64,000 nt of DNA from Meghimatium bilineatum (lineage: Eukaryota; Mollusca; Gastropoda; Stylommatophora; Philomycidae), in NCBI GenBank assembly GCA_034231615.1, contig CM067298.1, forward strand, positions 34,168,127 to 34,232,126, written 5' to 3'. A model generated the notes under the pieces. It worked only from the letters and a program-made list of their open reading frames with translations, was not told the origin of the DNA and ran no database searches. Position 1 is the first letter of the stretch, and the number at the start of each line of letters is the position of its first letter. The position numbers and the translations under genes are program-made. Positions 1 to 11,609 of the stretch are shown here, in pieces.

Positions 1-263
1 TCACTTTAGAGATGGTTAATAGGGCAGCAGTCATTGCTACTTAGTTCCTTCACTTTGAAGATGGTACATATGGCAGTAGTCATTGCTACTTAGTTCCTTC
101 ACGTTAGAGATGGTTAATAGGGCAGCAGTCATTGCTACTTAGTTCCTTCACTTTGAAGATGGTACATATGGCAGTAGTCATTGCTACTTAGTTCCTTCAC
201 TTTAGAGATGGTACATATGGCAGCAGTCATTGCTACTTAGTTCCTTCACTTTGAATATGGTAC
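1..263. repeat. Minisatellite, ~50-bp unit, about 5 copies
   Basis: Five tandem units of about 50 bp share the core GTCATTGCTACTTAGTTCC. Two unit types can be seen, one with GGTTAATAGGGCAGCAG and one with GGTACATATGGCAGTAG, partly alternating. The array runs off the left edge and decays after 250. No coding meaning is supported. Confidence 0.95.
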
Positions 264-1420
264 ATAGTTCGTCAGCCCTTTCATCAGCTATAAATTCATC
301 TGACCTCCCTATATTAGCTATTACTATGATCCTCATAATACGTCAGCTCTTCGAATTCTCTTGCGTTATTTTCCTATTATCCAAAGTGACATCTTCAACC
401 AGCTCTATTTCTTCCTTCTTCCACACTTGTCGCTTTCCTCTGAGATAAGAACCGATGGGACCATTTAGTCCACTCATATTTAGGTTCCAGTAATCATCCT
501 GATACTTTCCCTTGCTCTCGGCAAAGTCTTAAATGCCAATGTGCAATTTCTGTTAAAAACATATTTACTTAATCACTTTTTTATAATACGGATTCCTGTA
601 CTTGCTTGTCTGTTCTTGTTTTAATCTTGCTTATTGTATCTTTTGCAAACGGGATAATAAAAAATAGAAAGAAAAATACATTGCGAAAACGTATTGGCGA
701 TTTGCTGAAAGATTTACAGAGCACTTACGAAATATATCTCACTACATTGATTCATACGTAGAAAATCATTTCAACAGTCCCACAGAATGCGGCAGAATTA
801 ACGTTTTGGTTACTTGTTAGTTATTTTTCTGGTGGTCACCAGCATTTGTCACTTAACGGTCACTTGATATACCGCCTCAGTGTGATCTCTCATGGACTGC
901 ACATCCAACATCATTCTCTTAAGTTATGTCCACGCTTCTTCCGCTACGTTTGTATTACAATTGTGTTTCTCTGTGGTGTTTATACTTGCACTGTCATTTT
1001 GTTTCCAATCATGTTTCCATATTAAATATACACACTTGCCCTATGTATTTATATAGTTTGTCGCATCCACCAACGATTTCTTTCTCCTTAATTGTAACCC
1101 CCATTTCTTAGGGGAGGGGGGATATATGCATAATAATGTAACTGGATAGTTTCCAGCACTTATTTTACACCCTACACTCCCTCCAATTTCTTATTGTTTA
1201 TTTCTATTGGCATCATCTTTTTTCTTCATCCAGTGCAATGTCACCTTAGTTATATTTTAATTCAGATGGTTCATGCATGGTCACTGATAGGTATGTATTG
1301 TAGTGTATGTGTGTGTGCGTGTACGCGCGGTGCATTGCGGTGTTATGTGTGCTGGTTGACTTTACCTTGTCCTTTGGCTCATTCTTTCATACATGGTGGT
1401 CATGTTGCACCGTCCTGGTT
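264..1420. other. AT-rich non-coding stretch
   Basis: No recognisable protein, RNA or repeat. Only short chance reading frames are present on either strand. Confidence 0.5.
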
Positions 1421-1483
1421 TTTCTCTCTCTCACTCTCTCTCTCTCTCTCTATCTATATATCTATCTATCTCTCGCTTTCTCC
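1421..1483. repeat. TC/TCTA-rich microsatellite
   Basis: An impure CTCTCTCTC run passes into TATCTATC units. The reading frames that cross it are simple-repeat translations. Confidence 0.85.
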
Positions 1484-1884
1484 CGAATTAGTGTTTGGAT
1501 TTTATCCATATTTTCTTGGTTAGATTTCCAATATATTTTCATGGCGCGCATTAATCTTTTCTTGAACATTCTATCAGATAAAGATCTTATTATTGATACA
1601 TCAACTATTTGTGTCTTCGCCGTTTTTGATATAATTGTTTTCTACATCTCTATATTAGTAGCGGTGGGTATTTGTAACACATATTTACTTGTCAAGTCCC
1701 CTGTTAGATATGGTAATACAGGAGAGTGAAAACAAAGAACTCAGTATAAACAAGAAGTAAACAAAAGTAATTGTTTAAATAACAATACATATTGCCAAAA
1801 TACAGTATTGTTATCAGTGATAGAAGTTTAATCAAGCGGATAAAGTTAAGTATTATCTGTATAAAATAAAGATAAAGCTTTGAC
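1484..1884. other. AT-rich stretch, nothing recognised
   Basis: No protein similarity, tandem repeat or structured element could be seen before the LINE fragment starting near 1885. Confidence 0.45.
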
Positions 1885-2440
1885 ACCATTTTAACCTCAG
1901 ATGGCCGGAGCTTCAATGAGATCAAGAATACGAAAGCGCATGCCAAATCAACATTTCCAAAAATGAGAGACATTATACTCAATAGAACAATAGCAATGCA
2001 TATGCGAGTTAGAGTGCTATAATGTTATATTGATCAAATCGTTCCTTATGGAAGAGAAGCATGGGCAGTAAACAAAATTGCCAAGATAAGCTGGAAGTAA
2101 TTGAGATGTGGTATTTCAGAAGAATGATGAAAATTTCATGGACAGACAAGAAAACTAATGTAGAAGTTCACAGAAATGCTGCTGTAAAACGACAATTTAT
2201 AGCAAAAAGTATAAGCAGACATATGATGAGGAATGTGATAAGGAAGAGGAAACTTTAACATTTAGTAACTACCGGAAAAACCAATGGGAGAAGAGACATA
2301 GAAAGACAAAGAGAAAAATGTCTAGATTGGTTGTCGCTGTGGTACAAAAACAAAGCACCAACGGAACTTATTGACAACACAAGAGACAGAGGTGCGGAGA
2401 AGCATAAGCGCTTACGAAACTCAACATTGCACTTGATTGA
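1885..2440 (+). pseudogene. LINE reverse-transcriptase C-terminal fragment, degenerate
   Basis: Pieces of the post-palm part of an endonuclease-type LINE polyprotein are readable across several frames. First comes a segment like SDGRS...EIK...RDIILNRTIAMHMR, then YIDQIVPYGREAW, then EMWYFRRMMKISWTDKKTN (2107-2160) and VKRQF. The end is a basic GRRDIERQREKCLDWL stretch and ELIDNTRDRG. This order is the usual thumb-to-C-terminus order in such LINEs. In-frame stops (for example after SWK near 2098) and frame changes show it is dead. Endonuclease and palm are absent, so this is a 5'-truncated copy. Family assignment is from motif memory. Confidence 0.85.
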
Positions 2441-2450
2441 TTGATTGACT

Positions 2451-3474
2451 GATACACTTGTTTAATATAATTACATTGTTACCTGTGTTACTGCGGTGTA
2501 TATTTGATTGTCATATATTTTTTTCCGGCTTTTTTATTACTTATATACTTCCACATATTGATTTGCTTAAGAAGTTTGTTCTCATCCATTTTAAGTACTT
2601 GCTCGATTACATTCCTGCATCTTTTTATAAAACTTAACCCACATTCGTAATGTGTTTCCCTCATACAACATACAGATATTGATTAACTACACGTTGGATA
2701 TCTATACTTATAAGCGTCTCGTATTAGTAATTTACTCTCTCACTTTCTTTATTTTAACTTATTTCTGCAAAGTATCATATCACATAGTTATTTTCATAAT
2801 TTAAATACAATTATTTTATATGTATACATACAATGTAGGACATGTAATATCTGCTGCATAATTGTGGAAAAAAGGGCTCCACGTCAGAGATCCATGGGAA
2901 TTATCGTTTGCAGCTATGAAGTTACTTGATGTGAGTGGTCATTTCTGCAAACGGTTTGACTCTTCGCTGAGACGGCTAGAGTACATATGTGGAACTTCAC
3001 TACAATTAGAGCACATTTGTACTCTCTTTTAACCATTTTTGAATGTAAACATCGCAGGCACAAAGGGAGAACATGTACGGGAGAGTGACCTTTTTTATTG
3101 CATGCGTAAGAGTGGAGTTACTGTGAGACGCTACTCTAACTTGTCCATGCTTTTCATCGTATTTTTCAGTATACTCTGTACTGCGATTAAATAAAAAGCA
3201 CTTTGAAACGTAGTATTAGCCTTAAGTAGTGACGTAAAATTGGAGTAACACTCCAAATGATATACACAGTCAAATTCCGCTATAACAACTTGATCCGGAC
3301 GCACATAATATGTATGTAATAACAGAAATTCCCTATATATAGTATATACAATACACAATCAATATAAATGATGATTTTCAACAGCGTTGTTTGTTATAAA
3401 AAGATGCGCTATAGAAGGATATGTGTTGTACAGAAAACATTATTATATGAGATGATGTATCATCTAATACAGCC
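2451..3474. other. AT-rich stretch, nothing recognised
   Basis: No tandem repeat, TE motif or long reading frame could be supported on either strand. Confidence 0.45.
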
Positions 3475-3745
3475 GACGGTTTGGTGCCGGGTCCTGAAAG
3501 GGAAGAAAGGAATATCAATGCTGTTTACCTCCCATGCATGTCGTAAAAAACAACTAAGGAGGTCTTCCGGTGGAGTTAACCACCCCATCTCATATATGTT
3601 CAAAGTGACTCAGAAACAATACTGAAGATTACTGTGTCAGGACAAAAGGCGCAAATAGTGTAGTTGAACTGTAAAACATGACGTTTTCCGATATCCAGAA
3701 TGTATCTTGTTAACCTATAGGATTCTGAGAACGCACACAAAAGAA
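3475..3745 (+). mobile_element. SINE-like repeat, diverged copy
   Basis: Aligns by eye along its length with the clean copy at 49472-49754. Shared landmarks are the GGGTCCTGAAAGGG head, CATGTCGTAAAA(A/G), AACTAAGGAGGT, then AAAGGCGCA, a GTAAA-CATGAC segment and a terminal GAGAACGC followed by AAAAGAAGAA. No clear target-site duplication is visible. Probably an old copy. Confidence 0.8.
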
Positions 3746-4470
3746 GAACATATTACAACGCAATTTAGTAACATACATTAAATGCGATACTTTTTCCCTG
3801 TTTAAATTCGAATATTAAGTGCTATTAAATCAGTCTGGAAATATGTATTTTGTTATGTATACCAAAATACTATTTCAAATATACATAAGATCAATTTTGT
3901 GTCTGTTTCTCTTGATACTAGAGACGTGGAATGTGTATTTAATCTTTACAACTGGTGAAGACTTTGGTGTGTAAGAATGGAACTGTTACTAGTAGGGTTG
4001 CTGCTAGACTATCTTTAGGCCATGTGACGCATTCACTGCGGTGTTAAACAAAAATGAGATAATTTCCACAGTAATGGAAAGAACGGCTGGTCTTTCAGCT
4101 CAAAAACGTTTATCTTTCTTAGACAACCATAAAGTAAATAAAAGCGGTAAAATTCTACGGCTTTGGGGGCATGTGAGATTGAAAAGGAAGAAAACTGAGA
4201 TTCGTTTCTCGATAGAGAAGGGCCATAACAATAGCTCTCCCTTGAGGCAACTCAAAGCTCTCAATTTCTCTCGGTAAGGAAAGCTCCTATTTCATGCAAA
4301 TTCGAGATAATTCCTGGTAGTTTTGGCCACCGAAATAACAACAGGATAGTTGTTGAATCGAATATAAAAACCGCCACGGTTTTAGCACTATATTATTTTT
4401 GCTCTGAGTTTATCTTTTCCATAACCTTTAGTGAGTACGCTTTGCAGAAAAAGTGTGGATGATAGCCATC
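3746..4470. other. Nothing firmly recognised
   Basis: GCCATGTGACGCATTC near 4018 resembles the 3' end shared by LINE fragments at 22171 and 27771, but the match is too short to call. A 78-codon frame at 4041-4277 is not recognised. Confidence 0.35.
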
Positions 4471-4689
4471 ATATTTAGTGATATGGGATGGAGTTGGCTG
4501 TCCCATCCCATATAGGGTCAGTGACCCAAAGCCATGCTGAAGTCGGATGTGTCAGGCCTAAAGGCGCAGATATCGCAGCAATGCTGTAAACCATGACACA
4601 ACGCATTCCGTTCTCCGGACTACATCCTGCCAACCTGCAGGAGTTTGAGAACGAATGCCGAAGATGCAGAAGAAGAATATTTAGTGATA
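4471..4689 (+). mobile_element. 5'-truncated SINE with perfect 13-bp target-site duplication
   Basis: The body 4484-4676 matches the 3' two-thirds of the SINE at 49472-49754, almost base for base through TCCCATCCCATATAGGGTCA and the GAGTTTGAGAACG end. It finishes in AGAAGAAGA. ATATTTAGTGATA occurs at 4471-4483 and again at 4677-4689, a perfect direct duplication. A 5' truncation, an A/G-rich tail and a duplication together indicate target-primed reverse transcription by LINE machinery in trans. Confidence 0.92.
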
Positions 4690-5350
4690 GCACGACATAC
4701 CTTACATTACTTTAGCCACGGCAATCGTTGTCGAGGAATTCGTCTTACTTTAACACAGCTTGACTCACGTTCATTACTTCTTTGGGGTGCAAATGGAACG
4801 CATTGCTCTAAGCGGACCCAGGGTTAGCAGATAACCAAGATCCCAAATGTACCTCCACGCGGTGCACCCTGGAAACAGAAATACAGCAGCTCGAGCTGAT
4901 TCTGGCCAAATCATTTGGGGATCGTGTCCGAAAATGTGGAGGTAGCAGATGGAAAGAAATTTGACTGCGCAAGAAACAGACAATATCTCCGACACCACCA
5001 GCATCACCACATATAGCGACACTGTCGACATACAGTGAAGCTAGTCAGTCCAGTCCGAACATTGGAGGGGCGGCCAATGTAAAATGCACGTAAAGGTAGA
5101 TGCATGGCGAGAGACAAATAGATTTCATACCGAGTACAATGAAACAATGAAAAGGCAGAACAGCGCTAGAGGGCAGCGCGAACTGCAAATAGAAAGTGAA
5201 AAGTCCCTAGGAAAGGGGAACTACAAGCTCCGTCAGCTCGAGACGAGCTTCTAGTTACCTGTGTTCCTTACAGGCAGAGACCCAGACCTATTCATTGGCG
5301 TTTGGTAAAGCAAGAAGAACTAATCCAACTCTAATGTCGAGCCTTCCTAA
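4690..5350. other. GC-richer unrecognised block
   Basis: Base composition is clearly richer in G and C than the flanks, with no long open frame. It leads directly into the 107-bp tandem repeat. It may be the remains of an unidentified retroelement, but no conserved motif was seen. Confidence 0.3.
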
Positions 5351-5645
5351 ACCGGAAATATGCTCGCGAAGAGAAAGGGTTCTGTACCCGATGGGATTAG
5401 GCAAGAAAGGGACAACGATGGTAGTCCTAGCACAACTCTACTGTCAAGGTTTCCTATACCGGAAGTACACTTGCAGAGAGAAAGGGTTCCGCACCCGATG
5501 GGCTCAGGCACAAAAGGGACAACGATTTAGCCCTGGCCCAACTCTACTGTCAGGTTTTCCTACACCGGAAATACACTTGACGAGAGAAAGGGTTCAGTAC
5601 CTGATGGGCTCAGGCGCTATTGGGACAAGGACGCTCAGCTCGAGA
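5351..5645. repeat. ~107-bp tandem repeat, three copies
   Basis: Units begin with ACCGGAA at 5351, 5458 and 5564. Each contains GAGAGAAAGGGTT, CCCGATGGG and GGGACAA. A fourth, more diverged unit can be traced at about 5740-5830 (GGTTCAGTACCCAATGGGC). The units allow an open frame across part of the array, but nothing resembles a known protein. Confidence 0.85.
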
Positions 5646-5964
5646 ACGCCTTGCTCTCAAACGCGTGGTGTGAGACTCGAACTTGGACAAGGGGTACACG
5701 ATGCCGGTGAATGACACCTCGGCTAAGAGGGCGAAAGAGCCAGGGTCCAACTCCTCTGTTGAGTTCTTCCCCTAAGGAACCAGGCTCACGGATGAGAAAC
5801 GGTTCAGTACCCAATGGGCACAGCACGCCCAATTACACGAGGCAAGTTCATAGACAGTGGGACACCTCGTGCGAGTCAGACGAGAGCTAAAATCGTCTTG
5901 GCGAAGAGTCGCCACTACGCGTGCCTGGAGACAGATATAGAGGCTGTCACAGGCTAAGGGTAGC

Positions 5965-6075
5965 CCACCCGAATTTTCAAGGCATGCCGAAATCGGATGT
6001 GCTAGGCCTACAAGGCGCATAACGGAGGCACAACGTAATCACGCTCCCGGCGGAAATCGCACGGTATTCCGTGAT
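5965..6075 (+). mobile_element. Diverged SINE 3' fragment
   Basis: Contains GGCATGCCGAAATCGGATGTG, CTAGGCCTACAAGGCGCA and a CGGCGGAAATC..CGG segment matching the middle of the 49.5-kb SINE. The tail is degraded and no duplication is seen. Confidence 0.6.
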
Positions 6076-6536
6076 GATTACAATAGAGCGAACGCAAAAC
6101 AAACAAACATTACTTCTCTTAGCATATGCATTCTTTTTTTTAACTTATTGCTATTTCGTCTTATCTTGTTATCCTTGTCTTCCTGTTTCAATATCTTCTT
6201 CATATCATCTCTACTTGTTTATCAACTTTTTCTACTTTCGTATTTTTATACTATGCCACTTTGTATAATATTCATTTTTGTTGTTCTTTTCTTTGTCCAG
6301 TTGAAGACCTTTAGTAGCAACATCCTATGTTTTAGTATCTCCTTTTAACATCTCATACTGCATAATAGAACGGGATGAACTATTCAGAAAGAAAGCCGGA
6401 AAACTACATCAAATTCTCCAATACTGCAACTATTTAATAGTCTTGTTGTACACGTGGAGTTATCATGCCATAATTTCTAGAGGCATTTGGTGCTGGCAAA
6501 AATATATTTTATAAAACATAAGTAAGTTAAACATGT
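6076..6536. other. Pyrimidine-rich, AT-rich stretch
   Basis: The top strand is rich in T and C. The two small overlapping frames here are low-complexity and not recognised. Confidence 0.4.
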
Positions 6537-6665
6537 GGTATCTCGTTGAGTAGGGTATAGTTTTAGCCACTAGACTATGTGTTTCTGCGGCTGGTGTCTG
6601 GGAATATGTGGTACCTCCGTGGGTAGGATAGAGTTTGAACCACTAGATTATGTTTTTCTGCGGAT
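6537..6665. repeat. Two-copy direct repeat of ~67 bp
   Basis: Two adjacent copies share TGTGGTA, GTAGGATAGAGTTTG/GTAGGGTATAGTTTT, CCACTAGA(C/T)TATGT and TTCTGCGG. Several mismatches separate them. Confidence 0.8.
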
Positions 6666-7044
6666 GAAGTCTTACTGATTTGGAACTGGAAAATGTGTTA
6701 GAGTGTAGACCTCTGAACAATGAGTATAGCCACGTTTGCTTAATTTCTTTCAGCTTTCAAAATGTATGAGCATGGTAGCACTTAGGATACGGAATATTTC
6801 CAAAAGTGTTGACATTGTGAGTTCATCCACTCTAATAGTTCTTTAATGCTCGCTTGAAGTAGAAATTAATGACTTAAAATGGTGCAATAGGAAGCACGGG
6901 ACGAAATGCGCAGTTCACGCGGTAACTATGTACCTGTTCCATTTTCTAAACCCATTTTTATTCAAAAATGGCAGTACTACTTATGGCGAGGTAAGTCTTT
7001 TCAATAGTGAACGTTAGTTAAATTTGGTTATATCACAGCACTTC

Positions 7045-7190
7045 AATTCATACCAACATTGTTTTATCAATGACAGACAAATTTCATACCAACATTGTGT
7101 TATCAATGACAGACAAATTTCATACCAACATTGTGTTATCAATGACAGACAAATTTCATACCAACAATTGTTTTATCACAGACACAGACA
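7045..7190. repeat. Minisatellite, 36-bp unit, 4 copies
   Basis: The two central units (7081-7116 and 7117-7152) are identical, and the outer two are slightly diverged. The core is CATACCAACATTGTGTTATC. The period is divisible by three, so a short frame with 12-residue repeats crosses it, but that is not evidence for a gene. Confidence 0.95.
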
Positions 7191-7224
7191 CTTACAAACG
7201 AACCAAAGAGAAAGCATACAACGT

Positions 7225-7520
7225 GTGAAATGAAATGTCAAAGAAAGGCAGCAAAGAGAACACGAAGAGATCATGTGAGAAATGATTAGATTACATCACG
7301 AACTGTTAGAACAATATATTTGGTCAAATATATTGAAAAACATGGACTAAAATGGTACGGTCACTTAACGAGAATGGACCTTCATTGACCATCGGTAAGA
7401 GTATACAACATGAAAATAGATATAGCAAGATACAGAGGAGGACCACGAAGAATGTAGATAGGAGTTACTAGAAATCTGAGACGTCACAAAAGTACTGCAT
7501 ATCAAGCGACCAAACGTGCC
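7225..7520 (+). pseudogene. LINE C-terminal fragment
   Basis: A frame with stops reads YIEKHGLKWYGHLTRMD, then a basic RYRGGPRRM block, then RNLRRHKSTAYQATKRALTR. The W(Y/F)GH-x-RM motif, the G-(R/G)-PRR block and a final helix are the standard C-terminal end of endonuclease-type LINE polyproteins. Everything upstream is missing and stops interrupt the frame. Confidence 0.75.
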
Positions 7521-7553
7521 CTAACACGGAAACCGTTTGCTTTTCAATCCTTC

Positions 7554-7625
7554 GTTGCCTTACAACAAAAGCAGAGAAAAGATAATAATTATATTATCTT
7601 TTCTCTGCTTTTGTTGTAAGGCAAC
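7554..7625. repeat. Perfect inverted repeat, 34-bp arms, 4-base loop
   Basis: Arm 7554-7587 is exactly reverse complementary to arm 7592-7625, with loop ATTA. The outermost pairs are GTTGCCTTACAAC and GTTGTAAGGCAAC. No mismatch is visible and pairing stops abruptly at both outer ends. It lies between a LINE fragment and the Tc1-like element. Confidence 0.97.
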
Positions 7626-7847
7626 AAGAGATATCTTTTTTAATATTTAAAACATAATAGAGGTTGGTATTCGGCGAACCACAATCACCAAGAACAATAT
7701 CCGAAGTAACGACTCCCACGAAATACTAATGTTTTGGTTAAAACTGGCATAAGTCCGCACGTCGATGGTTTGGGTATCTTACCACTAGCATTTCAGACCA
7801 ATCACAATGCAACAATACACGCCTAGTAGATGGTTTTCAATTATATA

Positions 7848-7861
7848 CTAGCAACCATTAA
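7848..7861 (+). repeat. Left terminal inverted repeat of the Tc1-like element
   Basis: CTAGCAACCATTAA, directly after a TA dinucleotide, is the exact inverse of 9532-9545. A weaker match (CATC) continues inward. Confidence 0.9.
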
Positions 7862-8579
7862 GAACACATCGAAAACAAGCGTGATTTATTTTCACACTTA
7901 AAACGTTGATTTACGTCGGTAATTTGTTAAACCGAAACCACGCGCAAGTGATGACGTACACGCAGTCCAATTGTTTTGTTGATGTGATGATGATTTCGAG
8001 TTTTTCGTGCTGCGGCAGGCAAAACTGTAAATAAACTAATTATGACTCTATTGAAAGTCAAAAGAGGTTAATATTTGGAACACGCAATAATAATTTTTAT
8101 TTGAGTAAAAGGCAGTATGTGGTTTCTTTCGAAAGAAGGTATGTAACTGTCTTTTTTTCAGGCTTCGACTGACGCTACGAGAGGGAATTCAAGCTCTCTG
8201 TAAGCTTTTCAGTGAACTGGCGACCAGAGAAGTTACCAGACATTTCATTTGTGACAAGTACACTGTAGCAAGTGTGCGCCAGCGATTCCTGACCACATGT
8301 ACCACCGGCGATGGCACCAGACCTGATCAACATTGTATGGCAGCATTAACTCAATATCTTCAAAGTGTACTGATGCCGCTGTCCAACCATGTTCCAAAAA
8401 AAAACCAGCTAATACACGAGGCTTCTTAGCGTAAACACTGTGCAAAGGAGACTTCAGTCCTCTTGCTTGCAAAAAATTAAGTCCTTACATTAGTCCTATC
8501 CTTAGTAGACGCCACATGACCAAAATACTAGCTTGATCTCAATGATCAACGATGTTCTAGGATGAAAGCGTAAATGAAT

Positions 8580-8767
8580 ATTATAATATAGAAGCATCAA
8601 GGATTTATGAATACAGAAAAATCATCCAGCAAATAGGATTCGAACCACTTTCGCTCATAAGCCACCCAATCACTAAGTCACTACGTCTTCCGTCTTCTAC
8701 CACACCGCGATTGGGAGCCATCTGAACGGACCTGGTTCGAATCCTGTTTCCTGCATGAATTTTTTCT
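8580..8767. mobile_element. Small fold-back insertion nested in the Tc1-like element
   Basis: 8614-8647 and 8733-8768 are inverted copies of one sequence, differing at about three bases and one indel. Both carry the tRNA B-box-like GGTTCGAATCC, in opposite orientations. The insert splits the transposase reading. GATGAAAG followed by AATGAAT occurs on both sides (8561-8579 and 8768-8789), which looks like a long imperfect duplication. It could be two SINE heads in inverted orientation or a fold-back element. Confidence 0.75.
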
Positions 8768-9531
8768 GATGAAAGAAGATTTAATGAATCATTTTCTAAT
8801 AGGAAAAATAGAGTCTGGCGTCGTCCTGATGAATGATATACTAATGTGTGTATATTCCAGCATAATAGATATGGAGGAGGAAACGCACATATTTGGGGTA
8901 TACTATCCCATGAGCACCGTACTTCCCTTCATGTTTTCGCAGTTGATAAAACCATTGATGTTTACGTTAATCAGTTACTGCGACCTATCATTGTGCCGTT
9001 CTTCTACATTAACCAGGATTTTGGAATCTTCAAAGACGACATCGTTAGGTCTTACACTGCTAACGTAACCAGGAATTTCTTAGCCCATCAACCTTTTCTT
9101 GTACTGGATTGGTCTGCCAATTCACTTGACATGAACCATATTGAAAATTATCTGATTATACTAACAGAAGGTCCAGCAATATAACATCAACAATGGCATT
9201 GAAATATAGCCAGCACTTATAGCAGAATAAAATCATGAACCCCAAAACATTCTTCGACACAATCGGCAATAAGATGAGTGGCCGATGCATAGGTTGTATT
9301 GATGTTGTTGGGACACGATATAAATGATAGCTTTATTTGATGATTATGGGTGATCAAATATTTTGTATACAGAGATTTGACAACTACTTACTATCCGGGT
9401 CTGAAATGTTTTATATATTAAAATACTACAGGTTTGATTCAACAAATGTTTCACAAATGTGAAAAAAAAATAGTTTTAGTTAATTTTAATTCAAAACATG
9501 CAGTGGCTCACTTAAAAAATGCTGATGCATT

Positions 9532-9545
9532 TTAATGGTTGCTAG
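9532..9545 (-). repeat. Right terminal inverted repeat of the Tc1-like element
   Basis: TTAATGGTTGCTAG followed by TA. Exact inverse of the left end. Confidence 0.9.
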
Positions 9546-9547
9546 TA

Positions 9548-11609
9548 TAGTTATACTTTCCTGTAGTGCAAACCTCCACAACACTCCATATATGCTATTG
9601 TTTTGTTATAAATGATGCCTATAAAATGAAGAATATCTGAAAATCAATTTTTTTAAAGGATATGCGTCAGTAATTATATAATTATTATCTAACTGAAAAA
9701 GCATTCTTTGTATGTATTATTATAACCACTCATCTTCAACAATCAATACGCTGTTCCAACATATTTTTACATACATACGGAAATCTCTGCAAAAGTAATA
9801 TAGTATATGTGTTTTAACAGGATGTGAATGTTTCTATTTCAACGTCAATACAGACAGAGAAGACATTGGTTGGTTGCTGATTCAGCGTTCTATGGGCTCA
9901 TGACCTTTGACCAATGCCATTGTGTATTATATTCATGTGTTTGTGAGCTGTTGTTTTGTTCCATATAATCTGTTCCATGTATCTGGCCTTGGAGGCAGAC
10001 GTAATTTTCTGACATCATCCAACACTGGACATTAAAAACGTGGTGGTCAACAGTTTGATAGGAATAAGTGTACACCATGGATTGTGCTACAGTTGTATTC
10101 TGTTCGGGTCATTGTTAAGCTGTACATGTTGTATGCGAATTTTGAAAATGATAATCCGTCTTTCCTTCCTAAGGATGTCGATGTTGTCTTTATGATTTAG
10201 GTCTGGACGCAGCAAACGTTCAAGGCGAGTATTTAAAGCAAGAGCATATTGTAATCAATAGTTATATACGTTATTTGAATAACACATAATGAAATGTTTG
10301 CTCAAGTCATGATAAAAGTCATACATATTTTATGAAACAAAATGTCATAAAAAGTTATAAATGTCATACATATGCTCTCTTTAAAATGACGTATGTATCT
10401 GCACTATAGCATAAAGGATATATATATATATATATATCATGTACATGACATTATCTTTATGAAGAATATATTATGACATTTTTTCTCAATTTGCAATTAA
10501 GGTTGTATAATGAATAATATCAGCTCAGATACTAGGAATTTTGGAGTTCTTGGCAAGTGCCTGCTTGTTTTTACATAATATGAATGCGCTTGTGTTATGG
10601 CGCTACTGGATACAACTTTTGATGCTTCCGGTCTGGAACGCCGCCTCGTAGCACCTGTCCGGTTTCAGCGCAGCAATGAATGTGTTGATTATGTTAGAAC
10701 TGTCATTTACCTTCTGATTAGAGCTGAAGTGTTAAATAATTCTTCCGCCGAACCGAGGTTTCGAGTTCAGTCATTATTCTTGGTTTGAAAAGAAAATGCT
10801 GTCATAATTCATCTAGTTTCAAGGAAATGTAATACCAAGGATCAAGCTTTGAGAAAGACAAGGCGTGCAGCCATCACTACTGGGCAGGTGTGGTAGATGA
10901 CGCTTTTCAAGCGGTATCTGGTCAGCCACTAACTCGATAGCTGAGCACCTATGGGATAATAAGATGCGTAATAAGATGTTTGTTAATAACTAAACACACC
11001 TTTACCTTTGTAATCTGTATTACCTTTTGTTTCTAATACTGTAGTCATGTTTGCTAGTCTGTCAGTTCGTCCAGTGCCCTCCAAATGGTATGTCGTGGCG
11101 ATACAATTTCTGCTTTCTAACTTATTTTTACTTTCATAAATTTAATATATTTATTTAATAAATCCAAAAAATTGCGAATCTTATAATCTTTATATATATA
11201 TATATATTGATTTTGCAAGTATAAATGTCTAACTCCGTAGCTCTGAATATTCGCATTTGGATATAGGCGCGTGGGGTATGGACATGAAATTTCACACTGT
11301 TATAGCGCAGTTCAAATGAACGACAACCTGAGCTAGCGAAATATCGAATTACTGCCCAGTTGTCCGGGAAACACTGACCAATGATACGATTGGTTACTCT
11401 TTTACCTCTGGTAAAGGAGCTGATGCACAAAGGTCAAACATGCAAACTTAACATTATAATAATATAGATCTGGACGGCAGAAATAATATTTGGTATATCC
11501 GTCGAAATTTGCTTTGTTGTAATAGATTAGTATTCTTTCTTAACGCGTTCGTGCAATTTTATTTTTATGATTACTTCAAATAGACTTACAATCTAGCCAT
11601 TTTCACCGC
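9548..11609. other. AT-rich stretch with two TA microsatellites
   Basis: Short TA runs lie at about 10419-10437 and 11192-11210. A 63-codon frame at 10597-10788 is not recognised, and it ends near a GGTTTCGAGTTC sequence that only loosely resembles a B box. No other feature is supported. Confidence 0.5.

Larger units (their letters stand above)
7848..9545 (+). mobile_element. Tc1/mariner-superfamily transposon, inactive, with TIRs and TA flanks
   Basis: Termini are CTAGCAACCATTAA at 7848-7861 and its exact reverse complement at 9532-9545. Each is flanked by TA (7846-7847 and 9546-9547), as expected of this superfamily. The interior reads in order as a decayed Tc1-like transposase. There is a helix-turn-helix region (8190-8330: LATREVTRHF, VRQRF, TTGDGTRPDQ), a second DNA-binding helix (near 8440: NTVQRRLQSS), a DES-type first catalytic block (near 8561) and the NRYGGGNAHIWGILSHEHRT segment. 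A VLDWSANSLDMNHIENY block (about 9100-9150) is the D-E-containing C-terminal motif. Stops, frame changes and a 188-bp insertion at 8580-8767 disable it. Confidence 0.9.

Noticed and set aside
8245-8472. 75-codon minus-strand frame as a gene
   Set aside because: It is the shadow of the decayed Tc1-like transposase N-terminus, which reads in order on the plus strand.
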